Source: Coriobacteriia bacterium
GTDB lineage: Bacteria; Actinomycetota; Coriobacteriia; Coriobacteriales; RUG033
Length of the DNA stretch: 42,768 nucleotides
Direction: 5' to 3'
NCBI GenBank assembly: GCA_015655215.1
Contig: JAATFL010000021.1
Location: 1 to 42,768 of the forward strand
Each line of letters opens with the position of its first letter. Position 1 is the stretch's first letter. Shown in pieces: positions 1 through 8,307 of the stretch. The notes under the pieces were generated by a model. It saw only the letters and a program-made list of their open reading frames with translations, was not told the origin of the DNA and made no database searches. A program made the translations under genes and the position numbers.

Positions 1-1941
1 AAGCCCAAGACGGGGGTGGGTGGGGGTGGTGGAAAGGGTGGAGTGGTGCTTCTCGAGAAACTCGATGAAATCCTCACGGGTGACGGGCTCGGAGAAGAAG
101 AAGCCCTGCTGCAAGACGATGCCAAGGTCCAGCAGCAGACGGTGCTGCTCCTCGGTCTCGACACCCCCGACGAGCACGGTACGCCCCATGTCCCGCATCA
201 TCCCGATCGCATGGCGTAACACGATCATCGCCCTCTCGTCCTCGAATGCTTGCCAGAGGAAGAGCTTGTCTATCTTGACATATCGGTACGGAAGCTCGAC
301 CAGGTGCGTGATGTTCGAGATACCGGTACCGAAGTCGTCGATCACGAATTCGCAACCAGCATCGTGGAGCCGGGTAAGGTTGGAGACGAAGACGTCGTCG
401 AGCAGCCCCTCCTCCTTCACCTCGAACCTCAGCATGTCGTGGGGGATGCCGTGGCGGTCCATCTGGGCAAGCAGTCGGTGGGCCAGGGTGGGGTCGCGGC
501 AGTCGACGGCGGACAGGTTGAAGTCGATGAAGGATATGTCGAAGCGCACGGCGGCATCGCTGGCGAGGAACTCGCACACCTGTTCGAAGCACGACGTGCC
601 GATCTCGATGACCCTCTCGTTCTGCTCGGCGAGCGGTATGAATTCCTGTGGGCTGATGATACCGGCTCTCGGGTCGTCTATCCTCGCAAGGGCCTCCGCA
701 CCGGTGACCCGCCCAGCCTCCTGGTCATGGATAGGCTGGAAGTAGACTTCGAGGTTCCCGTGCTCGATGGCACGACTCACCGCCTGGTTGATGGTTGCCT
801 CGTGGTACATGCTCGTGACGAGTTCGGGGGTCGCGGCAATCTGACCGCCCTTCTTCAATGCGTCCGAACGGGTGGTGACGTACTGGATGATGTCGATGAC
901 CTCGCGAGACGCCGAGACGACATCGGGATAGCTGGCGGCGAACAGAAACGGCGTGACCATGGTCTCGTGGTCGTCAAGGACATAGGTCTTCGGGTAGTCA
1001 AGATGGACCGTCTTGCAAAGTTCCTCCAGCTTCCGCGGCTCGATGATGAGGGCGAAGTTGGCATCATGAAGGTGATAGACGGCTTGGAAGCCAGCTGCGC
1101 TCTTCAATGTCGAGACGAGATCGGTGAGGATGGGGTTGGAGCGCTCCGCACCATAGACCTGGTTGATATAGCCATACTCTTCGATTCGTACGATGACCGC
1201 CAGAAACGCCTGACGTCCCTTGACCCTATCCAGGATGGTCTGCCGAAGCGCCTCGTCGTTGGGGCATTTCAAGACCTGGTCGTAGTAACGGGTGGGGTTC
1301 TCCAGGGTCAGATAGATGATGACCAGCACCAAGCTCATGGCAAAGGATGCCATCAGGAAACCGGATACGAATGTCTGGTTGATATTGGCGAAGGCGACCA
1401 AGAAGATGGAGATGAAGTTCAGTTGGAACTGCAGTTTGGTCAGCCGAGACCGGTTCTTGCAGACGAAGTACAGAAGACTGCCCACCAGGACCAGGCTGAT
1501 GACGTAGGGGATGATGAAGAGGGGTCCTCTGGTGTAGACCAGGGCATCGTCGAAATAGAAGACGGCGTGGGTGAGGAAGGAAGGGAGGATCAACAGCGCA
1601 TAGGCGCCCGATGCGGTGATGGTCAACGTACGGTCGTAGCGAGTCAGCCCCTCTTGGCGGATGATGGTCATGAAGTACAGATAGAACAAGACCTTGATGC
1701 CATTCGAGACGAACAGGTAAAGCGACGCGAAGACATAGAGCAACCCGAGCCGACCGGGAATGGCCGGGTCATGCAACAGCACGGACACGATATCGAGAAC
1801 GGTCACCAGCATCACTGCCACGACCATGGAGCGGTAGATACGGCTCGATGCGTTCATGAAGCGATTGCTCAGGCAGAAGGTAGCCAAGAGCACGACCTCG
1901 ATGACGAGTGCGCTCAAAGCGAAGTCGATGTTGTTGTACAT
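1..1941 (-). CDS. Membrane-anchored degenerate GGDEF-EAL protein (3' end outside window)
   Basis: Reads from an ATG at 1941 without a stop to the window edge (647 codons), so the C-terminus is missing. About the first 205 residues are hydrophobic, with some six membrane segments. Residues about 230-375 look like a GGDEF domain that has lost its signature. Residues about 385-640 are an EAL domain, the cyclic-di-GMP phosphodiesterase fold. Most catalytic motifs are visible: EAL (E416), FNLSA, FEVKEE, DDFGTG (D535, D536), KIDK and QQGFFFSEP. The EGVE motif reads VGGVET, so its first glutamate is glycine (G592). That glutamate is reported to be catalytic in RocR-type enzymes, so the protein may bind cyclic-di-GMP without cutting it, or be weakly active. 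A GAGG lies upstream of the start. Confidence 0.9.
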   Translation of the reverse strand, partial: MYNNIDFALSALVIEVVLLATFCLSNRFMNASSRIYRSMVVAVMLVTVLDIVSVLLHDPAIPGRLGLLYVFASLYLFVSNGIKVLFYLYFMTIIRQEGLTRYDRTLTITASGAYALLILPSFLTHAVFYFDDALVYTRGPLFIIPYVISLVLVGSLLYFVCKNRSRLTKLQFQLNFISIFLVAFANINQTFVSGFLMASFAMSLVLVIIYLTLENPTRYYDQVLKCPNDEALRQTILDRVKGRQAFLAVIVRIEEYGYINQVYGAERSNPILTDLVSTLKSAAGFQAVYHLHDANFALIIEPRKLEELCKTVHLDYPKTYVLDDHETMVTPFLFAASYPDVVSASREVIDIIQYVTTRSDALKKGGQIAATPELVTSMYHEATINQAVSRAIEHGNLEVYFQPIHDQEAGRVTGAEALARIDDPRAGIISPQEFIPLAEQNERVIEIGTSCFEQVCEFLASDAAVRFDISFIDFNLSAVDCRDPTLAHRLLAQMDRHGIPHDMLRFEVKEEGLLDDVFVSNLTRLHDAGCEFVIDDFGTGISNITHLVELPYRYVKIDKLFLWQAFEDERAMIVLRHAIGMMRDMGRTVLVGGVETEEQHRLLLDLGIVLQQGFFFSEPVTREDFIEFLEKHHSTLSTTPTHPRLGL

Positions 1942-2377
1942 AAACACTGCCTCTGTTCGTCACCGACAAGGTAGGGGCCGGCATGGTTCGGATTCACCAC
2001 CCAGCCCAAGATGTCCTAGGTCGACTGCCTGCGAAACGGGTCCATCAGGCATCTGCCAGCAGGTCATCAACTGCAATCAACACAGACAGTGGCACAGAAC
2101 ATGATATCAGCCGATAGCGGCTGCTACCATGGTAGTGCAAAATCGCCGTTATCATTGCTAGGATTGTACTATGGATTTTCTCAGCACAGCGCACAAGGCC
2201 CCGAAGCCCCAGCGCTGAGGGGAAGGATTCCGTCGATTTCGAGCCATTCGGACCTTCGAGGATTTAGAATCAAGCTATCGGTACCGCACGATGTACCATG
2301 GACCTGGCCGCATCAACGGAACCAGGGCGACTTCGGCTCCATGGCTCCATATACGGGATTGCACGGGAAAGGGCAGC
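1942..2377. other. Divergent intergenic region with two adjacent dyads
   Basis: No gene is supported in this 436-base gap between the minus-strand EAL gene and the plus-strand membrane protein. It must hold both promoters, but I cannot assign convincing -35/-10 pairs. Two symmetric elements touch each other: a CAGCCG-atag-CGGCTG stem at 2108-2123 and the palindrome CTACCATGGTAG at 2124-2135. They could be a regulator site shared by the two genes. Confidence 0.35.
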
Positions 2378-2896
2378 ATGCCGACTTGGCTCAGAGTGAG
2401 CGCACACGTCCTCGCCTTGACGATCGCGCTCTTCGTCATCCGCGTCATCGCACGCATCCCCAGTGGCTATCTCACCAACCTCTATGGCATCTACGCCGTG
2501 TTCACCGCGTTGTTCTACGCGGGCATCTTCGCCTTCTACATCAAACGCTGGAAACGGTTCTACCCTCTCGCCCTTGCAAGCTGTCTGCTTGGTTGGATAC
2601 TCTTCGTGATGCAGCCGTTAATGGGCGTCGATGCGCTCGGACCCATGCTGATCGCGCTTGCGGCCTACGCACTCCAGGGAAAGGCCAGCAACACGGCCAG
2701 GGCGGCAGCGGCATCCTTCGCATTCGCCGCATCCGGCTATCCCGTCGCCGTCCTGACCGGCATGATCTCCGGCACCTTGAGCGTCTGGCCCACCGGGGGT
2801 ATCGCTGGATTCACCATCCTCCTCCTCGCCGGCTGTGCTCTCAGCATCGCCGGTACCACCCTCGGGCTCAAGCTGGCACGACGCTTCGAGGAGTAA
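2378..2896 (+). CDS. Small multi-pass membrane protein, function unknown
   Basis: The product is 172 residues with about five hydrophobic segments and few charges: an N-terminal helix, a Tyr/Phe-rich helix after the NLYGIY segment, then helices rich in Ala and Gly, ending in the basic/acidic tail KLARRFEE. I start it at the ATG at 2378, just before the first membrane helix and after a GGGAAAGGG run; upstream in-frame starts would add a non-hydrophobic stretch with no ribosome binding site. The size and Gly/Ala-rich helices recall ECF-transporter S components of the Trep_Strep/MptD type, but no diagnostic motif is visible, so this is only a suggestion. It is divergent from the EAL gene and 246 bases upstream of the DUF6020-type gene. 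Confidence 0.65.
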   Translation: MPTWLRVSAHVLALTIALFVIRVIARIPSGYLTNLYGIYAVFTALFYAGIFAFYIKRWKRFYPLALASCLLGWILFVMQPLMGVDALGPMLIALAAYALQGKASNTARAAAASFAFAASGYPVAVLTGMISGTLSVWPTGGIAGFTILLLAGCALSIAGTTLGLKLARRFEE

Positions 2897-3142
2897 GCCT
2901 GCATGCACGGGAACGATGGGCTCTGCAGACCGTACAATCTATATCCACATCCTCCTCATATCGCACCCTCTGGCCTCGCGAAGTCACATCGGCGGTAGCC
3001 GCGTTACGCTCCGGTTACTTTAGGGCATACTCCGAGCATATATCCTCTGTCCGCAATGCGCCACGCCCTCGAACACGCATCCGACGGTGCCATATCCTGA
3101 TATGGGTGGGTGGTCGGGAGGAGACGCGACGGTTTGGCCCCG

Positions 3143-5203
3143 ATGGGCCTGAAACTGAAGATGTCGACAGGGCGAGGCGAAGTGTCAGACGAGTCATCAA
3201 AGGATGTGCACGATGACGTCCAGGGCATGAACATGGACGTACGGCCCGTCGACACGGCTACCCTGACAAGTGCAAGCCTCGCCAACGACCACGCCACCGC
3301 TTCCACGAAGCGCTCTCCTGTGCCGACCCTCGTATGTCTCGTCTGCGCCGGCGCCGCCTATTTCTCGCTGTTCTCCACCTGTCCCACCGACACGTCGACG
3401 CAGACGTTCCTTTCCCTCGCGTCAGAGGTGGCCGCTTCTCTCGGCACCCATGGGTCATTCGCCTCGGCCGTGGTGTTCCTGGCGCTTTTCTGGCTGTTTG
3501 GAAAACTCGTCCCCTCGTTTGGTGCCTGCAGGAGGGCCGAGAGGGCGTGGGCGGTCGGATTGGCGGCCGTGTTCTCCCTGTCGCTGTCGTACAACTCGTT
3601 GGCAACGGCGAGCGCCGACCCCCTCTCCCTGTTCATCGCCCTTTTCATGGTCATCGAGCTGTCGGGGTACTTCCTCGTCTGCCTCTTCGGACTCACCTTC
3701 CTCTATGTGAGGACTCGCGGCGAGGCGGTTCCCAAACCCACAGCCATCCATAGGGGCGCTTTCTTCGATTTCAGGGTGAAGAACATCTTGCGGATGATGG
3801 CGATAATCCTCGTCTGCTGGCTTCCCTGGATCGTCTTGATGCGTCCGGGGGTCCTCAGCCCCGACACCGTGGCACAGGTTCTCTGGGCCCGTGGCTTTCC
3901 CTGCTTTGACCCCTCGACACAGGGCTTTCTGGTGGGGTACGACTTCAGCGACCAGCATCCCATCTTCGACACGCTCATCTACGGTGTCTTCGACAGGATC
4001 GGGACGAACCTCGGGGATGCGGCCATCGGATACGCCCTCCTCGGCATCTGCCAGGCAGTCCTGCAGGCCTTCGCCTTCGCGGTCGCCTGCTGCTTCCTCC
4101 ATCGACGCGGGCTGTCGAGGGTATGGTGCATCGCCTGTCTCGTCTTCGTCTCGGTCATGCCGTGCTTCGGGATCTTCTCGCAGATCCTGGTCAAGGATTA
4201 CACGGCGGTGGGGTTCTACGTCCTGTGGTTCATCGCTTACCTGGAGTTTGTCTTCAGGATTCGGGAGAAGCGCCCCGTGGGGGCGAGGTTCATGGTGGCG
4301 TTCATCCTCCTGGCATGCCTCGTCGCCCTCACCCGCAAACTGGGAATCTACATGGTGATCATCCCCATGGTGTTTCCCTTGGCGTTGCTCCCCCGCAGGA
4401 AGCTGAGCCTGGCGACGTTGATGGTCCCGGCACTGCTCATGTTCGTCTTCATCCCGCAGGTCATCTATCCAACCTTCAAGGTCGCAGCAGGTGGCATCCA
4501 GGAGATGCTCGCGGTCCCCCTGCAGCAGGTGGCGCATTGCGTCATCACGAACGAGGAGGACATCGGCTCATCCGATTTGGCCGTCATCGACGAGGTCATC
4601 GATCTGGATGCCATCCCACAGTGCTATGGCGATTCAGCCGACTCCATCAAGGATGCGTTCAGGCACGACGCAAGCACGGGTGACGTGGTCGCCTTCCTGG
4701 AGGTTTGGGTGAAGCTCGGTCTTCAGCACCCGCTGAGCTATCTGCAGGCGACGAGCTATCAGTCGCCGTTCTACGCCTCCGGTACGAGCGCATGGGAACC
4801 CGTCTATGTGCATGGCGGCTGGCTCGACTTTGGTGGGGACGAGATCCTCGGCGACTACGATGAGTTCACTCCCTCGAGCACCCAGCAAACCGTCATCGAC
4901 CTCGTGCCCGAGACGCTCTACCAGCTTCCCGTTCTTGGGTGGTTGGCGGATGTCTCCCTCTACGATGTGTTCATCCCGCTTTTCGCCCTCTCCCTCTGCA
5001 TGCTCAGGAGGAAGGGATACTGGCTGCTGATGGTACCCATCCTGTTCTCGATGCTCATACCGCTGGTGACTTCGGCGTTTTCCGTCAGGTTCGTGATCAA
5101 CCTGGTGTACTGCGCCCCGCTGGTCTTGGCGATCCCCTTCCTCGGAGCCCCTCGCGAGAGGGCCACGGTGCCACCGGGTAGCGAAGGCGCACAAGACGGA
5201 TGA
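3143..5203 (+). CDS. DUF6020-type polytopic membrane protein, probable GT-C glycosyltransferase fold
   Basis: About 686 residues with a hydrophilic N-terminal 55 residues and then about a dozen membrane helices. A loop near residues 230-280 carries RPGVLSPDT and DQHP, motifs I associate with DUF6020 proteins; these resemble GT-C integral-membrane glycosyltransferases, where an acidic first loop acts in transfer from a lipid-linked sugar. A large extracytoplasmic loop (roughly 455-595) precedes the last helices. The start is uncertain: GTG at 3110, TTG at 3134 (best spaced from a GGGAGGAG) and ATG at 3143 all share the frame. The substrate is unknown. A role in surface glycan assembly would fit the wecB and nfrB-like genes further along the window, but that is inference. 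Confidence 0.8.
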   Translation: MGLKLKMSTGRGEVSDESSKDVHDDVQGMNMDVRPVDTATLTSASLANDHATASTKRSPVPTLVCLVCAGAAYFSLFSTCPTDTSTQTFLSLASEVAASLGTHGSFASAVVFLALFWLFGKLVPSFGACRRAERAWAVGLAAVFSLSLSYNSLATASADPLSLFIALFMVIELSGYFLVCLFGLTFLYVRTRGEAVPKPTAIHRGAFFDFRVKNILRMMAIILVCWLPWIVLMRPGVLSPDTVAQVLWARGFPCFDPSTQGFLVGYDFSDQHPIFDTLIYGVFDRIGTNLGDAAIGYALLGICQAVLQAFAFAVACCFLHRRGLSRVWCIACLVFVSVMPCFGIFSQILVKDYTAVGFYVLWFIAYLEFVFRIREKRPVGARFMVAFILLACLVALTRKLGIYMVIIPMVFPLALLPRRKLSLATLMVPALLMFVFIPQVIYPTFKVAAGGIQEMLAVPLQQVAHCVITNEEDIGSSDLAVIDEVIDLDAIPQCYGDSADSIKDAFRHDASTGDVVAFLEVWVKLGLQHPLSYLQATSYQSPFYASGTSAWEPVYVHGGWLDFGGDEILGDYDEFTPSSTQQTVIDLVPETLYQLPVLGWLADVSLYDVFIPLFALSLCMLRRKGYWLLMVPILFSMLIPLVTSAFSVRFVINLVYCAPLVLAIPFLGAPRERATVPPGSEGAQDG

Positions 5204-5243
5204 CGTCGAGAGACCAAGCTCGCGGCATGCAGCCGAGGGCCGG

Positions 5244-5801
5244 TCATCTCAGGGAGATCCAATATACGTTCCTCAAGGTGCCGTCGGGATGCTCCTTGAC
5301 CTCGGCGAGGACCCCGCCGCAGGTGACGATGGTTTCCGCAGAGGCGACGTTGGTCGCATGGCAGGCGAGCATCACCTTGGTGAGACCAAGCGTCCGAGCA
5401 TACTCGAGGGCCCGGCCGAGCATGACCGCGGCATAGCCGTTCCCCCGTTCAGAGGGACGTACCGAATACCCGATATGCCCTCCGTAGCTACGGAGATATT
5501 CGTTGCCGAGAAAGTGGCGCACGTCGATGATCCCGACGACCCTGCCGTCGCGTGGGCGTACGCCGAAGAACGTGGTCGATGGTACCCAACCTTCCACCAC
5601 CACCAGGGACGTGCGGTTTCTCTCGTTCAATTCGACCCAGGTGAGGTAATCGAGGTGCGTGAGGCGGGCCCCACCGTGTATGGAGTCCTCGCTGCGTGAG
5701 AGGAACTCCGCCTTGAACCGGTTCGCCTCGAGCTCATGTTGTCTGGCCGGTAGCTCGAGGATGATCTCATCCACTGTCCTGGCACCTCGCTGAAGTATCA
5801 T
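5244..5801 (-). CDS. GNAT family N-acetyltransferase
   Basis: 185 residues, the usual length for a single GNAT domain. The acetyl-CoA binding motif A appears as VRPSERGNGYAAVML, with the R-x-x-G-x-G/A pattern, preceded by a beta strand ending HIGYSVR. The C-terminal half has the typical helix and the N-x-x-S motif (TNVASAETI) that lines the active site in many family members. The overall pattern, with a G-x-I-x-x-R-H stretch (GIIDVRHFLG) before motif A, matches the COG3981 group of predicted acetyltransferases. The acceptor substrate is unknown. It converges with the DUF6020-type gene, 40 bases away. The ribosome binding site is weak (GGGCGG next to the ATG). Confidence 0.88.
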   Translation of the reverse strand: MILQRGARTVDEIILELPARQHELEANRFKAEFLSRSEDSIHGGARLTHLDYLTWVELNERNRTSLVVVEGWVPSTTFFGVRPRDGRVVGIIDVRHFLGNEYLRSYGGHIGYSVRPSERGNGYAAVMLGRALEYARTLGLTKVMLACHATNVASAETIVTCGGVLAEVKEHPDGTLRNVYWISLR

Positions 5802-5916
5802 CCGCCCATCGTCTCGCCCATCCGCTCATGGGATGAACTGCGCGACAGATCGCTACGGACTATGTTGAACTATACATGACCCATCGGACACTGCGGCAGT
5901 GTACCATCATTCGACA

Positions 5917-5941
5917 GTCGTCACCACGCAACGTGGACGAC
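5917..5941 (-). terminator. Possible hairpin terminator
   Basis: GTCGT and CCACG pair with CGTGG and ACGAC around a CAA loop, with a two-base bulge. The hairpin starts one base after the stop codon of the small cysteine protein gene. It lacks a U-run, so the call is tentative. Confidence 0.35.
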
Positions 5942-5942
5942 C

Positions 5943-6284
5943 TCACCCCTTGCGTCGATGCACCGCAGTGGGCGGCTTCTTGCGAGAGGCGGACGAAGCC
6001 CGCCCGTCATCGACGACGGGCAGTGGTCTCTTGTCGGTCGCGGGCGCCGCCGCCTTGCACTGCCGCGGCTTGGGCATCTGCTCGATGGGCTTCTTGGCAT
6101 ACATCGAACACTCGTGGGGCTTCTTGGTCTCCCAGCCCACCAGGTACCTGTTCTTTCTCTGGCACTTCTTGCGTCCGTCCAAGTGACGGCAGGTGAAGCA
6201 GATGACCTTGTTCACCGGATGGTGTCGGGGAGTGCCGCCTGCGCCCTTCATATACGTATGTTGGTTCTTACCTTTGGGATTCAT
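5943..6284 (-). CDS. Small basic cysteine-containing protein, function unknown
   Basis: 113 residues, rich in Lys and Arg. The core (about residues 25-65) has four cysteines and several histidines arranged as ICFTCRHLDGRKKC followed by HEC, which could form a small metal-binding knuckle. A low-complexity Lys/Pro/Ala tail ends in HRRKG. The ATG at 6284 has a good upstream AGGA. The compact Cys/His core next to a basic tail suggests nucleic-acid binding, but I do not recognise the family. The stop is followed directly by a hairpin, which supports a separate short gene. Confidence 0.65.
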   Translation of the reverse strand: MNPKGKNQHTYMKGAGGTPRHHPVNKVICFTCRHLDGRKKCQRKNRYLVGWETKKPHECSMYAKKPIEQMPKPRQCKAAAPATDKRPLPVVDDGRASSASRKKPPTAVHRRKG

Positions 6285-6467
6285 GGTTTCCTCGTGAGAA
6301 TCGATGCGGTGATGCGATGCATCTGGAGAGAATAACAGGAAAAGCGGGGCGCGCCGGTCGCAATCCAGCCTACGGATGGGTTGAAGCGCCCCGTATGGGC
6401 CGTCGGGCCCGGACCCGAGGCCACCGGGTCGATGGGCATGGGACTGCCGGTGGCGGCCCTGTGGCGT

Positions 6468-7010
6468 CTACGCGGACCTTCCGGCCACGTACGCCCGGTG
6501 AAACGCCGAATGCGTCCTGGCATCCCCCGGCATGCTGGCTCCCGCGCCCCTGATGGTACCGGCGAGGCGTGCATCGCTGAAGCAGCTTATCCAGGCTTGC
6601 ACGCCGTTGATCGCAGCTTGCATCGCGGTTTCGTTGGAGTCGGTGCCGGCGGCGATGAAGTAGACCTCGCTGAATCGGCATGGCCTGAAGTAGATGGGCA
6701 TGGTACGGTCGAGCAGGGTCTTCAATCGGCCGGACATCTCGTAGAAGTAGATGGGGGTCGCGAAGACGATGACGTCGGCATCCGCCATCTTATCCAGGAT
6801 CGGTGCGACGTCGTCGTGCTGGGAGCAGCGGTGCTCGTCGGCCTCGCAATCGTAGCAGCCGTTGCAGAAGTGCATATCCTTGTCACGGAGACGGATCTTC
6901 TCGACCTGATGCCCAGCCTCACGGGCTCCCCTGGCGAACTCGTCCGCCAGGATCTCGGAGTTGCTGACCGGTCGTGCGCTAGCCGTGATCACGAGGATTC
7001 TCTTGTGCAT
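6468..7010 (-). CDS. Flavodoxin-fold NAD(P)H-dependent FMN reductase / iron-sulfur flavoprotein-like
   Basis: About 180 residues. The N-terminus KRILVITASARPVSNSEIL is the FMN phosphate-binding loop of the NADPH-dependent FMN reductase family. It is followed by a cysteine cluster, CNGCYDCEADEHRC (about residues 50-65), typical of the multimeric flavodoxin WrbA/iron-sulfur flavoprotein group, and by FATPIYFYEMSGRLKTLLDR, the conserved flavin-contacting segment. It probably moves electrons between NAD(P)H, flavin and an unknown acceptor. I start at the ATG at 7010, which follows GGAATGGCG; the ATG at 7016 is an alternative. Neighbours give no pathway. Confidence 0.88.
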   Translation of the reverse strand: MHKRILVITASARPVSNSEILADEFARGAREAGHQVEKIRLRDKDMHFCNGCYDCEADEHRCSQHDDVAPILDKMADADVIVFATPIYFYEMSGRLKTLLDRTMPIYFRPCRFSEVYFIAAGTDSNETAMQAAINGVQAWISCFSDARLAGTIRGAGASMPGDARTHSAFHRAYVAGRSA

Positions 7011-7249
7011 CGCCATTCCAATCGACTGCATCCGGCCGCACCGATAAACCAGCACCATGCATCATCCCATACGCCAAGCCCAACAGCCCGACAGGGCAGA
7101 TCCACGATCCGTACCCGGACTCATGTGCTTTCTGGGTTGCAGGCGATGAGGCGACCTCAACACGGTCACTACGGTAGATGATAGCACCGGATCCCACGGC
7201 AATCCTCAACAAGCTGTTTCAAACGCCTCCAACACGTGAAGCCATGCCG

Positions 7250-8047
7250 TCATTTGTCCCAGCTGATGAACGCCCAGTCGGTGCGTCGCTCGTAGTCCTT
7301 CACCCACCCATCGCCCGAGCGCACGAGATGGTGCTCCATGAAATCGTCGAGGGCCTTCTCCTCCTGTGGGGTGGCCGTGCCCAGCATCCGCATCATGGAG
7401 GTCCTCGCGGCCTCGCGGTTACAGTAGCGGTCGTACTTCACGCTCGAGATGAAGTTCACGTTCGCGTGGATGCCCCGGTCGTAGAGGCAGTCCACGACGT
7501 GTATGTAGTCGGGGGGAACCGGCAAGGTGCGTCCCACCGCCTCGATGACCCGTCGGTCGTTGTAGGCCAGGTCACCGCAGACCGTCGTCAGGCAAACCCG
7601 ACGGCGCGCATGGGAGTCGAGCTTCGCGAGGGCCGTGGGCAGGTCGGCCGTGAGGAGGGCGCGCGACTCCACCACCAGGTCGACGACGGGCACGTCGCGG
7701 GCGTCCCAGTCGTCCTCCCACGAACCCTTCACCGTGCTGACGTTGGACAGCCCTTGGGTGCGGGCGTCGTCCTCGAGGATCGAGAGCATGCCACCCGAGA
7801 TGTCCAAGCCCACGATGGAGTCGAGCAGGCGGGCAAGCCTGAGGGTCAGGGCCCCGGTGCCACACCCCACGTCGAGCGCGGTCCACTCGGCGCGAGGCGC
7901 GCAGAGCCCGACAAACTCCTCGACGTAGTTCGAGACGCCCGAGTGGCGGGAGAAGCCCAGGGCACGGGCGTCCCAGTATCGCTCGGAGTCCCGTCCCGCC
8001 TTCGCCAGATGGTAGGGCTCCCAGAGATCATCGCGATATAGTGGCAT
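7250..8047 (-). CDS. Class I SAM-dependent methyltransferase
   Basis: 265 residues. Motif I of the Rossmann-like SAM fold is clear (ALDVGCGTGALTLRLA, about residues 65-80), followed by the acidic ribose-binding strand (IVGLDIS). The substrate is not evident; the second half, with YDRGIHANVNF, may form a substrate cap. The ATG at 8047 is preceded by a perfect AAGGAG at six-base spacing, so it is preferred to the in-frame GTG at 8071. It lies downstream of the XdhC-like gene, separated by about 260 bases that contain two strong dyads, so it probably has its own promoter or attenuation control. Confidence 0.88.
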   Translation of the reverse strand: MPLYRDDLWEPYHLAKAGRDSERYWDARALGFSRHSGVSNYVEEFVGLCAPRAEWTALDVGCGTGALTLRLARLLDSIVGLDISGGMLSILEDDARTQGLSNVSTVKGSWEDDWDARDVPVVDLVVESRALLTADLPTALAKLDSHARRRVCLTTVCGDLAYNDRRVIEAVGRTLPVPPDYIHVVDCLYDRGIHANVNFISSVKYDRYCNREAARTSMMRMLGTATPQEEKALDDFMEHHLVRSGDGWVKDYERRTDWAFISWDK

Positions 8048-8307
8048 GGCAGGCTCCTTCGTCGTGGTCACCTGGTCGCCGGGCGACCAGGTGGGGTCGG
8101 CCTACCGCGGTTGGGCAGGCGACCCGCTTCCCGACCATCGTGACGCACCTCCGTTTCGTCACGGTTAACCATCGCCGCCTCGTCCGCCTCCGTCGCGAAT
8201 GCCCGGTAGGAGTCGCGATACGAGGGCATCCGGGACCATACGGTCACCGCCCGGGCGCACGGACGTCCGTGGGATGGCCTGTGTGGGATCGCGCCTGTGA
8301 GCGCCCT
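8048..8307 (-). promoter_or_regulatory. Structured leader region with two dyads upstream of the methyltransferase
   Basis: This gap holds a perfect 25-base palindrome (CACCTGGTCGCC, one G, then its complement) at 8069-8093, ending just upstream of the methyltransferase ribosome binding site. A second stem, CGTGACG paired with CGTCACG, lies at 8139-8163. They could be an operator, an attenuator hairpin or the XdhC gene terminator. I compared the leader by eye with molybdenum-cofactor and SAM riboswitch consensus elements and saw no match. Confidence 0.4.

Noticed and set aside
250-1974. 574-codon plus-strand open frame
   Set aside because: It lies antisense to the EAL gene, whose motifs are clear. 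The translation is Asp/Gly/Val-rich without a recognisable domain, as expected for a GC-rich shadow frame.
8048-8307. Molybdenum-cofactor or SAM riboswitch before the methyltransferase
   Set aside because: Strong dyads are present, but none of the conserved core segments I know for these classes could be matched.
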